Below, in pieces: positions 54,383 through 64,000 of a stretch of DNA of 64,000 nt (the stretch's first letter is position 1; each line of letters begins with the position of its first letter). Source of the stretch: Salvia splendens. Lineage: Eukaryota; Streptophyta; Magnoliopsida; Lamiales; Lamiaceae. Under the pieces are notes generated by a model that saw nothing but the letters and a program-made list of their open reading frames with translations, ran no database searches and was not told where the DNA came from. The DNA lies in the NCBI RefSeq assembly GCF_004379255.2, contig NC_056052.1, positions 9,479,708 to 9,543,707 of the forward strand, written 5' to 3'. A program made the translations under genes and the position numbers.

Positions 54383-54621
54383 TACACCTCAACCCCTCTA
54401 ATATATATTTTGATGATAAATACGACCAAAATTTTAAAACAATTAACCCACATATCAAATAAGTAAAATGCACATAATAAATAAGTTCAAAAACCAACCA
54501 TCATTATTGGGTACACCTTTCAAAACATTCCCTCTCACCATTTTATATGTTATATGTTTATCTATAATTCTATATGTAAAATTATGAGGAGGAAAGTGTT
54601 GCCAAGCCAATGGTTATCAAA

Positions 54622-54826
54622 ACTCCCTTCGTCCCATAAAAGATATCTCACTTTCTTTTTTAGTTTGTCCCATTAAAAATGTCACGTATCCAATTTTAGA
54701 AAAATTTCTCTCTCACAATAATATAAATATTAATATTTTCTCTTTCCACCTAACACACAAAACAAAACCTCCAAAAATCTCTTGTCGTCCCACAAATGTG
54801 ACATCTTTTGTTGGACGGAGGGAGTA
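54622..54826. mobile_element. Stowaway MITE
   Basis: ACTCCCTTCGTCCCATAAAA on the left and TTGGACGGAGGGAGTA on the right; subterminal AAGATATCTCACTTT and its inverted counterpart AATGTGACATCTTTT. 205 bp, noncoding. Confidence 0.8.
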
Positions 54827-55559
54827 CATATTTTAGAACATTTTGGACTGTGATGAGACTTTCTCATAACTCTATGAGTACGTATGTTTGGTAGGAAAGT
54901 AAAATTGATAAGGAAAATGATTACTATGATTATAATTTCTAGAATTGGGATTTTCTAGGATTGCGGTTTCTAAGATTTATAATTCCTCTTTAAAATAATT
55001 ACAGAGAATATGATTGATGAGAACGTATTATTACTGCGTTTGGAAACATGACATGATTTTATAATTATAATTTTCAAATTTTGAACTAATATGATGAATA
55101 TGCAAATGTATAATTTTGAAATAGAAATTATAAAAATAAATATTTTAAATATACGAGAAAGTAAAATATCATCCTTAAAAAAATTGAGTATTAATAATAT
55201 TGTGATTCTATGATGTATTGAAATATGTGGACATGTAGATGATTAAAATTAATTGAAATATTGAACATTATCTTGAAGGGGAGATCAATTATTTTTCTAT
55301 TGTGATTGTCTTCTCTACTTAGATAGAAGAGTGAGAGAAGACAACCAAATGGGTTTTGTTTCGAATGGTTTGTTTGTGTCTGGCTGGGAATTGATTGCTG
55401 CAAAACCCTTCGCTGTTCATCAAAGAGACATTCTGATTGGATTTCCGGCGGTTCTCCGAGTGGAAGTCGGGCTGAATTGACGGCGGGGACTCGGGCCTAA
55501 CGTCGAATTTAGGGTGGGCCGACACTCGGGCTCCAACACTGATCAGGCCAGCGGCGGCC
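54827..55559. other. Intergenic, with one unidentified GC-rich piece
   Basis: AT-rich to about 55320, then 55320-55559 has a balanced composition and could be a fragment of a gene leader (GGTTCTCCGAGTGGAAGTCG, CCAGCGGCGGCCCATAAG). No protein family recognised on either strand. It ends where copia internal sequence starts. Confidence 0.4.
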
Positions 55560-55624
55560 CATAAGTGGGAGAGTTTTGGCAGTGGGTATACTCGAAAGCA
55601 TGATTTTGAGTATAAGTGGGAGAT
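55560..55624 (+). repeat. Orphan copia 3' internal piece with doubled purine tract
   Basis: ATAAGTGGGAGAGTTTTGGC through AGTATAAGTGGGAGAT is the same as 63430-63494, the sequence before the 3' LTR of the last element. Normally it precedes a 3' LTR; here it precedes the 5' LTR, so it belonged to another copy lying upstream. Confidence 0.85.
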
Positions 55625-57085
55625 TGTTAGAATTAAAATACTTAAAAGCATATTTCGAGCATGTTGCACGGATAGAATTGCTTGTATACAATAAACTCTA
55701 CAATCCACTTTTATCCCAAGGCGAGAAGAAGTAATTTTGTCGCATTGATGTTTGTTTTTGCATTTATAAGATGTATCTCAAACATTTAAATGTATAAGAA
55801 GCAAATAAGTCTAATTCTTCTACATAGTAGACTGGTCGTGAACGACGTTCACAGAAGGTGACGCAGTCGGTTCTTTGTAGAAGAGAAAAATAATTTCACA
55901 ACCTAGATAGGCTTTGGCTACCTATCGTGAAAGGTTGCAGTGTCAGTCCGCATGTTTCCTTACCTTTGGAAATAAACGACACTGGTGTGGTATAGCACTG
56001 AAGGATCTAACAGTTGAGATAAGTCTTTCTTGCTATTTACTAAAAGACGAGGTCTCGGTGATTGTTATTTCTTAATCATTTTGACATAACATTGAGCATA
56101 CGATATTGATTATGCACTACTTTGATTTATCAAATGGTGTGGATTTTTCGCAATCCAAGAATCCTGTTATCTTGGGTAGTGGTGATCAATGTCTAGAGGT
56201 GCTAGTATTGTTATTGCAATGAATCGTGTGCTGGGTGAGTCCAGTTTGATAATATCCTCAAGAGGTGTTCGAAAAAGTTTTTATTATTCAGAAACCCGGC
56301 CGGTCTGAATTTATTCCAGAATAATAAATAAAGATTTTGAACTAGACAACTCTTGGAAAAAGATATTAATTAATTAAAGTTAAATAGCATACTTAAATTA
56401 ATTAATGGATATTTATATCTTAAACACAGGAAATAATAAATTAAAGAGGTAAATCCCGGATTACTCGTAATTTGGGATTGGACGGGCAGTCAATATTATT
56501 ATACTATAGTAGATGATAATAATATTCTATTGGACATGTATTAAATTGGGACTCAATTTAATTACTAAAAGTCCAACAGGTTTGGCCCAAGTCCAACCTC
56601 CATGGATCCCTAATCTGGCCCATAATAACTCTATATAAAGGAGACTAAATAGAAGACAAAATTAATGAATTTAATCTTTAAAATTTCGTGCTCCCTCTTT
56701 TCCTGAGGAGACGGAAATTTTCATTCCCTTCTGTGGGAATTCTGTCTTCTGCCTAGTCAAGCCCTTTTCGATTTTGACAAGCTTTGCCCACCCAAAGGTC
56801 ATTATCAGAGTTCGGGATACAGATTAGAAGGTTTGTGGTTGAGTATGAAGAACATCACGTGGAGAAGGCGCAAGCAATCGTCGATTCTTTGGAGAATCAG
56901 ATCGGTAATTCTAAACAGTAGGAATTCATGTTTTAGGTTTTAATTCCTTTTACATGATTTATGTGCGTTCTTGGATGCAATTCTGTGTTTAACATGTAGT
57001 TAATTAATCCCATAATCGGTCAAATAGATCTGTAATTATGATTTATTTGTGAATGCATAACTTCCGCTGTGCAAGGGGCTCAACA
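55625..57085 (+). repeat. 5' LTR of the last copia element
   Basis: 1461 bp from TGTTAGAATTAAAATAC to GGGGCTCAACA, followed by AT and the primer site. Compared with the visible 506 bp of the 3' LTR I count eight substitutions and one single-base indel (about 98% identical). TATATAAAGGAGAC near 56632 is the likely TATA region. Confidence 0.92.
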
Positions 57086-57087
57086 AT

Positions 57088-57100
57088 TGGTATCAGAGCC
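57088..57100 (+). other. Copia primer-binding site (tRNA-Met)
   Basis: TGGTATCAGAGCC, two bases after the LTR end; the exact complement of the initiator tRNA-Met 3' end. Confidence 0.95.
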
Positions 57101-57879
57101 AATTTTTGGCTATGATTATGTGGATTAATTTCATGTTATTTGAATTGCTTGAATGCATGAATTTGTTCGTCGTGTGTTTATTGTTTATTTTTGAATGAAT
57201 ATTCGATGACGAAGAACGCCAAGAATACGAAGATCTGAACTGGCCAACCACGGCTTCTACGGAAGGAGAATTGCGCAATGAATATATTGCGAGAATCAAT
57301 TCTCACCAAATTGCGAGGATCAATTTACGTGAATATGTTCTGGGAGATTCAATTCTCATAATTAGTAATCATTACCTATGTTTATTTTTATTTAATTGGG
57401 TAATTGCATGTTCGTGAATTGTTTGCAATTGATATGCGTGAATTGTCGTCTGTTAATTACATATAGCGGTGAGATCGCCCTTAATATAACTTATTTGATG
57501 GGCATTCAATCATGTATTGGGATCATTACATAGACGTAATGATTAGATCCATACATATTAATTGATGAATTCAGTTATGTATCACCGCATGAATCCACCG
57601 CGAAATTTTGTTTGTTGATTGCAATTATTTCGCGTGAATATGGAATAATTTGCGAAGTGGAGAATTGCACCGCGATGTTCGCGGAGACGGCTTTGACTGC
57701 TGAACAGATAAGGGGGGCTGAGCAGGTTGCTACAGCAGCAACGTTCCGATCAGCTTCCTTCAGCGATGAATTTTGAGTGGGAGCTCATTGGTAGCGTTTC
57801 CTAGGCTCGTGTAGCGACGCAACATTCCAAATTAGTTAGGGTTTCCCAAATCCTAGGAATTAATTTTGAATATTTTTCA

Positions 57880-59400
57880 AGATATAATTTAGAATAAGAT
57901 TTGACATATCTTAAATGGATTATCTAAAATTTAATTTTAATTAAATTATGGATTAATTGAATATTTATCTTTATTTTATGAATTTGGATAGATTAAATTC
58001 TATCTAGACAAATTCTAGATAAATTAGGATAATAATTAATCTTATTTTATTTTGTCTTATGGATTTATTTAGATTTAATTCTATGTGAATAAATCCTAGC
58101 TAGACTAGATAAATAATTAATTACATTGGATTTTATCCTTATTTTATTGATTTAGATATATTTAATTATATCTAGAGAAATCCTAGATAAATTTGGATGA
58201 ATAGTTAAATTTATTTCTGTCATATGGATTTAGATAGATTTAATTTTATCTTGTTGAATCATTGATTGACTAAGATAAATATTAATTAAGTTTATGCATA
58301 TCTTGTAGATATTGATAGATCTATATCTATCTAGAATATATCTTAGTATATTTGGATAATTAAAATCCATGTTTATCTTTATCTTGTGGATATTTATAGA
58401 ATTAATTCAATTTAGGAAATATCCTAGTAGATTTAGATAATTAAATGTATCTCTTTCTTATAGATATTGATAGATTGGGGAGCGTTATTCTCCTATTCAT
58501 CCCTTAGATCCTTTATTCTTCTTAATATGAGCCGTTAGATCTCATTCATCAACGGTCCAGATGATCTGCATTATTACACTATAATGGTGCATTATTAGTC
58601 GGTGTGCATTATTCAACTGAAAATCTGCATTATTACACTATAATGGTGCATTATTAGTCGGTGTGCATTATTCAACGGAAAATCTGCATTATTAAATGAC
58701 ACGTGGCACTAATCTAACCGTCGGATGACAAAATCGTAGGGCTGAGATCAAGAAGGAAAAAGGAGAAAATATGCAAAAAGGAAATGAATACATCCCTAGA
58801 TTTATATCTATCTAGAATATATCTTAGAAGATTTAGATAATTGTTAATCCAGTATTGTAATTATCTTTTGGATTTAAGATAGATTTAGTTCTATCTAGTT
58901 AAATTCTAGTTGAATTAATTAATAGTAATTCTAGTTTATCCTAATTTTATGGATATAAATAGATTTATTTCTATTTAGAAAATATCCTAGATAAATTTGG
59001 ATAAAGATAATACAAGATAATCCTAATCTAATTGGATTTGATAAAGATAATTTTATCTAGAATAAATCCTAATAGATATGATATATTCTAGTATCTTATT
59101 CTAAATAATCTAAGATTGTTTAAATCTTAGAATGATTGGATTTTATCTTCGTCTTATGGATTTGGAGAAATTTGTTTTTTATCCTGAAATATCCTGGTAA
59201 GATTTAGATAATGATAATCCAAGGTCAGTTTTATCTTGAATTTTAGGATTTGATTTTATCCATGTAAAATCTAGAATAATCCTAAGAGGATTTAGATAGA
59301 TTCCATTCTATCTAGATAAATCCTAAATTAATTTGGATAGTCATTATCCAAATAAATCGTATCAAATCCAAAATTCCTATTTTGGATAAGATAGGGAATT
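57880..59400. repeat. Degenerate ~75-95-bp repeat array in the copia leader
   Basis: The phrase TTATGGATTTAGATAGATTT, then AATTCTATCTAGATAAATCC, then TAGATAAATTTGGATAAT recurs with variation more than ten times (near 57975, 58060, 58140, 58225, 58310, 58385, 58450, 58800, 58870, 58950, 59155, 59290). AGATAGATTTAATTCTATCT is palindromic, so each unit can form a small hairpin. Units are diverged from each other. Confidence 0.75.
58478..58797. mobile_element. Small insertion in the repeat array, unclassified
   Basis: Breaks the array: begins GGGGAGCGTTATTCTCCTAT and ends AAATGAATACATCCCT; the ends pair imperfectly (GGGAGCGTTATTC / GGGATGTATTCAT). The interior has two full copies and one partial copy of a 59-bp unit (ATCTGCATTATTACACTATA.., starts 58564, 58623, 58682). 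No target duplication could be fixed. Confidence 0.5.
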
Positions 59401-60151
59401 AATTATTTAATTAAATCTCCCTAGATTTATTAAATAATTTCAATAATTATCCAGTAAGATTAATTATCATATTATTAAATGGATTTATCCGTTTATTTGG
59501 TGATTATCTGTTTTAAGTGGATTGTCTGCCTCATCTACTTATGTGATAATTATGCAAAAACCATGTTTAAAATGACTAAGCGATAATTACAACAGTGCGT
59601 TGTATATGGTCTCCATAAATTGGTCTATATATGAAGCAGTTTCTAATATTATCGCGACCCACCTTAGTGGGAGCAATAATCCTACGAAATAGCAAGTTCA
59701 TAAGATTAGATTTCTTAATGGTAAATTGTTTAAATTGGAAGCATGTTTCTAATATTATCGCGACACACCCTAGTGGGAGCCATAATCCTACGAAATTGCA
59801 AGTTCGTATGTTTAAGCATATTTATAAGATAGCTATGGAATATTGTTAGTGGCGTACGACCTTCCCTAGAAGGAGTATCAAAACAGAAATGAAATTCCTA
59901 GATGCAAATATTTATGGTAAATGCTTAGGCAATATTTGGCGGCCATGCCACCTTAGTGGTCTCTGGACTATCCGTCGGTATTGTGACCAGGAAATTGTTG
60001 GAATCCGAATTTGTATGACCTCCCTAGAGGCGTACTTATTTTGGTTTTCACGGTTGCAAGATACATAAATTGTTTTGTGGTTGTTTGTGATTATGTATTA
60101 AGCATAGTATGTGATAAATAGTTTTATTTCTTCTCAGCCAAATTCTTAATA

Positions 60152-63100
60152 ATGTCTGCGAACCTTAAAGAAATCAAACTCGAAGGCCAAAATTATGTAG
60201 ACTGGAAATATTAAATGGATAAGACTCTCATTGCTAAAAACTTAAAGTTTGTACTCACTAATTCATGTACTCCATTTCCTCGACAAAATTCTACAAAGAA
60301 AGTTTGAGAATGCATTTTATGCATGTACTCGATAAGTTCTTTGAGGAAGAAGGTCAAACTACTTTCTTTTAAGTAGTGAGACAAGCCTTGGTTTATACCG
60401 ATGATAAAGGAATATCCAATGAGGACGTTGTCCAGATTCTATTGGAACGTCCAAAAGAGATAGAAAGTTTTGATGAATCTTCTGATTCAGTTACTCAAAT
60501 AGTTTCTACACTTAGTTCATCGCCAAATGTAATATGAAGTGATTGTATGAAGGTTGTTACTGAAAAGTTGGAAACATTTGTCATTATATTCACTTTATTA
60601 CTATTGGAGGAAGATAACATGATACTTGACGAATTCATTAAGGTTGTATCTTTCCTATGTTTTAGTTCAATCGAACAGAAGACTAGCAATGGAAATAGGG
60701 AAGAGCTGAATTGTCATCAATGCCTGCTGAAAGCAAGAAAGGCAAGAAAAATTTGGTGAAAAGACAAAGAGAAGATGCATTGTAAGTCGGATTGACCTCT
60801 TATATAGAAAGACAATGGCTTAGATAACAATGCAACTTCTAAAGGAGAGCTATTTATTTATGCTCACTTTATTGTTTTGTTTTGATGTTAGAGATTTTTT
60901 TTGGTACAGTCTTGTTTAGAATGAATTTATATTCAGTTTCTAAACTTATTTATAATTCTACGATGTTCAATTTCATTTTATAATGCTTGCATTATTGAGA
61001 AATGTGGATCGAATATCTATCATAGTACCATAGAAAACAAATTATACATCATAGTATCTAAACAATATAATTGCAAAAAGATTGAGTTTAACACGACAGT
61101 TCAACTTCTTAAACAATGAATGATAAAGTATTTATGGTACTTAAACATAAGGCTCAGAAAATACTTAGTAATTGTTCAAACTGATTTTGTCTAACTCAAG
61201 TGACTATCGAGATTTTAACAGCTTACTTGTTAAATAGCTTGAAGGTCAAGTAAGTCTGGTTGATGCACTATAAGTTAGAATCCTTTGGTGGTTCAAGGGA
61301 TTCAGAATACTATGCAACATAGAAAGACTACTAAGTCTCAATGGTTTACACCATCGGAGACGAGAAAATGAGTTAAGATCAGTGGTGGGAGTTAAATCTT
61401 AGTTGACTACTCCAAGCATTCTTCTAAACAATGGGATAGTCATATAAGAAGATATCGAAGTCTCTCGAAGACAAGTTCGATAAGTGAACAGTTTTACTCA
61501 ATAACACCTTATCATTGATGGGATATACTTGGAAACAACGAGTTATACCTTAAAGAAACTATCATAACATCAGTATCTTCTACAACACACGAGTTGTGGA
61601 CTAGAGGCAAGTTTAGTCCAGCACATCTCAAGGTGTGGAGTTATTCCAACACATGTTTTGGAAAAGGTATCCAAGTAATTGGAATTGTGTACTGAGGTAT
61701 GTTTTAAGGTTGCCCCAAATGATAGAAAAGGTACAGGTTCTATAATCTTCACGGCAAGATATGTGTTTGTTTACACGAATACTAGATTCTTTGATGAAGA
61801 TTATGAGGAGAACTACAAGCCTAACAAACATGATAATTCTCAAGATAATGAGAGTATCTATTTTCCATCTTAACCAAGAAGGCATACCATTAGAAACTTA
61901 TGCACTAAGAAAATCAACGTTTGTACCTAAGATTGTAAGAGTCGTATCGTAGTGGGAGCGTTCTTTGCGAACATAATAAGTTCATGGGTCTAAAAGAGTC
62001 TTAAGACTCAGTCTTAGATCAACTTGAACATAATCCCTGTAACTACAAGGACGCAATGACTTATTCAGATAATCATTCTTGATAAGATGATAGATTCTGA
62101 ATAACAATCTTAAATAGACAAGAATGTTTGCAAGACTTGCGATACTACCCATAGACTATTTCAGTCAGTGGGAGCTAGTGGACCTGCAAGTGTAAGCATG
62201 GATCTCAAAAGGCTAGAATAATGGCAAAGGGTTATACCCAGAGAGAATTATATTCTCGTCTGCCATTTTTGCCTAAGTCGATCTGTATATTGTCTATTAT
62301 AGCCTACATAAATTAGGATGTATGTACTATGATTGTCAAGACAGTATTCTTTAAGTAGAAGTCTTGAGGAGATCATCTGCATAGAACATCTTGATGGTTA
62401 TGTAATACGTGGCAAGAAAGTTGAAAGTGCACTATATTTGGTATTCTTGGTACTCTACGATGATGACATCTATAAAAGTTGATAAACAACTAAGAGGGTT
62501 ATCTAGCATAGGAAACTGGTCGTCTACCCAGTTTAAGGACGATGGATTTAAGATAATCTAGTTACATTCTAAGCATCTGTGTCATTAGATTGCTAGAAAA
62601 AGAATGTATGTTTTCTTAAAGAATCTTACATCTACACAATACTTAGACACTTTAGCATTGAAAATTCCAAGAAAAAGTTTTTCTTTTTCTAGACGGAATT
62701 ATTTTGTCTCTAGTCAAGTGTTTTTCGACATTAAATGAGATCAAGAAGAATGAGACAAGTTCCATAATTGGAAGTCTCATATATGCTATGATGTGTATTA
62801 AGTTAGATACTAGCTTTGCCGTTGGCATAGAAGCATGATATCATTTTAACCATGGCCAAGGACATTGGATTGGGTAAAGAATATACTATAGTACTTGAGG
62901 AAGACTAAACGGTATGCTCTAGTTTACCAGACATCCATGTTATGTCCTTTAGGTTACATCGACTGGATTTTATAATTGATTGATGATCGAGCTATCCTCT
63001 GACTATGTGTTAACGTTAGGAGTTGAAAACTGAGTCATGAAGGAGTGTGATTACATCACTGACTCTATCATGAAAATTACAAGTGTAATTTCTTCGGAAA

Positions 63101-63400
63101 CTGCTAAGGTAGTTGTTCATCTCAGTAATTTCTTGATAGCTTTGACCGTGAATCTGAGTATGCCTATGAGTATTATATTTTGTTATGATTACTCTAGTCA
63201 GGTGTCTAACTCGAGTGAAACACGATCTGATAAAGCTAAGCTATCACATAGAGATGAAGTATGAATTTAATTAAGGATTAAATACGCAGCAAGACGTTAT
63301 GGTTTCCAAGATATCATCAGAGAACAACCTGGCAGAACTTTTCACAAAATGCCTATATGGCAACATGTTTTACACATGAGGTGAAAAGTGCGGTAGTTCG
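60152..63400 (+). pseudogene. Copia gag-pol, heavily decayed
   Basis: Opens MSANLKEIKLEGQNYVDWKY and stops after 20 codons (TAA at 60212-60214). Later pieces are recognisable only by short family marks: integrase end HLKVWSYSNTCFGK at ~61627 with YVFVYTNTRFFDEDY at ~61759, reverse transcriptase AKGYTQRE at ~62224, an RNase H-like stretch near 62760-62950, and the closing ENNLAELFTKCLYGNMF at ~63322. Dozens of stops and frame changes; no zinc knuckle, protease or YVDD box could be found. Not capable of making any enzyme. Confidence 0.8.
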
Positions 63401-63429
63401 ATATATCATGGCCCGAGACCTGCTTAGAG

Positions 63430-63494
63430 TATAAGTGGGAGAGTTTTGGCAGTGGGTATACTCGAAAGCATGATTTTGAGTATAAGTGGGAGAT
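63430..63494 (+). other. Doubled polypurine tract before the 3' LTR
   Basis: GTATAAGTGGGAGAG and, about 50 bp on, GTATAAGTGGGAGAT, the second directly abutting the LTR. The same doubled arrangement stands before the LTRs at 53094 and 55625. Confidence 0.8.
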
Positions 63495-64000
63495 TGTTAG
63501 AATTAAAATACTGAAAAGCATATTTCGAGCTTGTTACACGGATAGAATTGCTTGTATACAATAAACTCTACTATCCACTTTTATCCCAAGGCGAGAAGAA
63601 GTAATTTTGTCGCATTGATGTTTGTTTGTGCATTTATAAGATGTATCTCAAACATTTAAATGTATAAGAAGCAAATAAGTCTAATTCTTCTACATAGTAG
63701 ACTGGTCGTGAACGACATTCACAGAAGGTGACGCAGTCGGTTCTTTGTAGAAGAGAAAAATAATTTCACAACCTAGATAGGCTTTGGCTAACTATCGTGA
63801 AAGGTTGCAGTGTCAGTCCGCATGTTTCCTTACCTTTGGAAATAAACGACACTGGTGTGGTATAGCACTGAAGGATCTAACAGTTGAGATAAGTCTTTCT
63901 TGCTATTTACTAAAAGACGAGGTCTCGGTGATTGTTATTTCTTAATCATTGTTGACATAACATTGAGCATACGATATTGATTATGCGCTACTTTGATTTA
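63495..64000 (+). repeat. 3' LTR of the last copia element, cut by the window end
   Basis: Starts TGTTAGAATTAAAATACTG and matches the 5' LTR to the last base of the window. About 955 bp should follow beyond it. Confidence 0.92.

Larger units (their letters stand above)
57101..60151 (+). other. Very long untranslated leader of the copia element
   Basis: Three kilobases between primer site and the gag remnant, with no protein. It holds a degenerate tandem array (57880-59400), an inserted element (58478-58797), and two copies about 106 bp apart of TTTCTAATATTATCGCGAC followed by CTAGTGGGAGC-like sequence (59639 and 59745). Confidence 0.7.

Noticed and set aside
55319..55708. 129-codon minus-strand frame
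   Set aside because: Crosses the junction between unidentified DNA and copia sequence into the LTR; not one gene.

Overview
The window is plant nuclear DNA from a eudicot. It has intron-containing host genes with GT..AG introns, many TACTCCCTCCGTCCC-type Stowaway MITEs, Ty1/copia and Ty3/gypsy LTR elements, PIF/Harbinger, hAT and Mutator-like elements, and an AT-rich intergenic background. An asterid, perhaps Lamiales, is my guess only. There is no bacterial, viral or organellar segment and no CRISPR array.

Host genes. Four recognisable genes lie in the first 30 kb. (1) A hexose/H+ symporter of the STP1 type (minus, 2554-503, three exons, 522 codons, intact). (2) An RNA polymerase II CTD phosphatase-like gene of the CPL1/FIERY2 type (plus, 14200-20902, 17 exons) with one missing base in exon 2. 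(3) A clathrin light chain gene (plus, 23270-26357, three exons), also with one missing base, in exon 3. (4) A TSJT1/aluminium-induced-like DUF3700 gene (minus, 29518-27814, three exons, intact). A fifth, the start of a BIG-type SEC7 ARF-GEF, survives only as an exon-1 stub (50907-50665) that ends exactly at an LTR. The genes are not functionally linked; they are ordinary housekeeping or stress genes separated by repeats.

Repeat layout. 5.3-13.3 kb: a Harbinger remnant interrupted by an LTR that runs into an assembly gap; then a 4.5-kb Mutator-like element (8785-13252, 10-bp target duplication) into which a 3.2-kb solo LTR (9770-12976, 5-bp target duplication AGTCG) inserted. 21.9-23 kb: a non-autonomous Harbinger relative. 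24.5-25.1 kb: a hAT MITE with a perfect 8-bp target duplication inside the clathrin gene. 28.5-29.05 kb: a Tourist MITE in the TSJT1 intron. 30.5-31.5 kb: an unusual foldback element whose arms carry palindromic 21-bp repeats and a 3' two-thirds of tRNA-Asp(GTC) in inverted orientation. 31.6-33.55 kb: a near-intact PIF/Harbinger transposon with a single nonsense codon.

35-50.7 kb is a copia element truncated in RNase H and joined to a Tat-like gypsy element (39763-50664). That gypsy element carries a multi-exon gene on the opposite strand. 52.8-54.4 kb holds an old copia 3' end and LTR. 55.6-64 kb is a copia-type element with about 98% identical LTRs but a badly decayed interior, a long degenerate repeat array in its leader and a doubled polypurine tract.

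Most striking: the tRNA-Asp foldback element; the spliced antisense gene in the gypsy element; the nested MULE/solo-LTR with both target duplications readable; and two single-base losses in homopolymers of otherwise good host genes, which look more like assembly error than gene death. Reading was by eye, so splice sites and identities are manual estimates.
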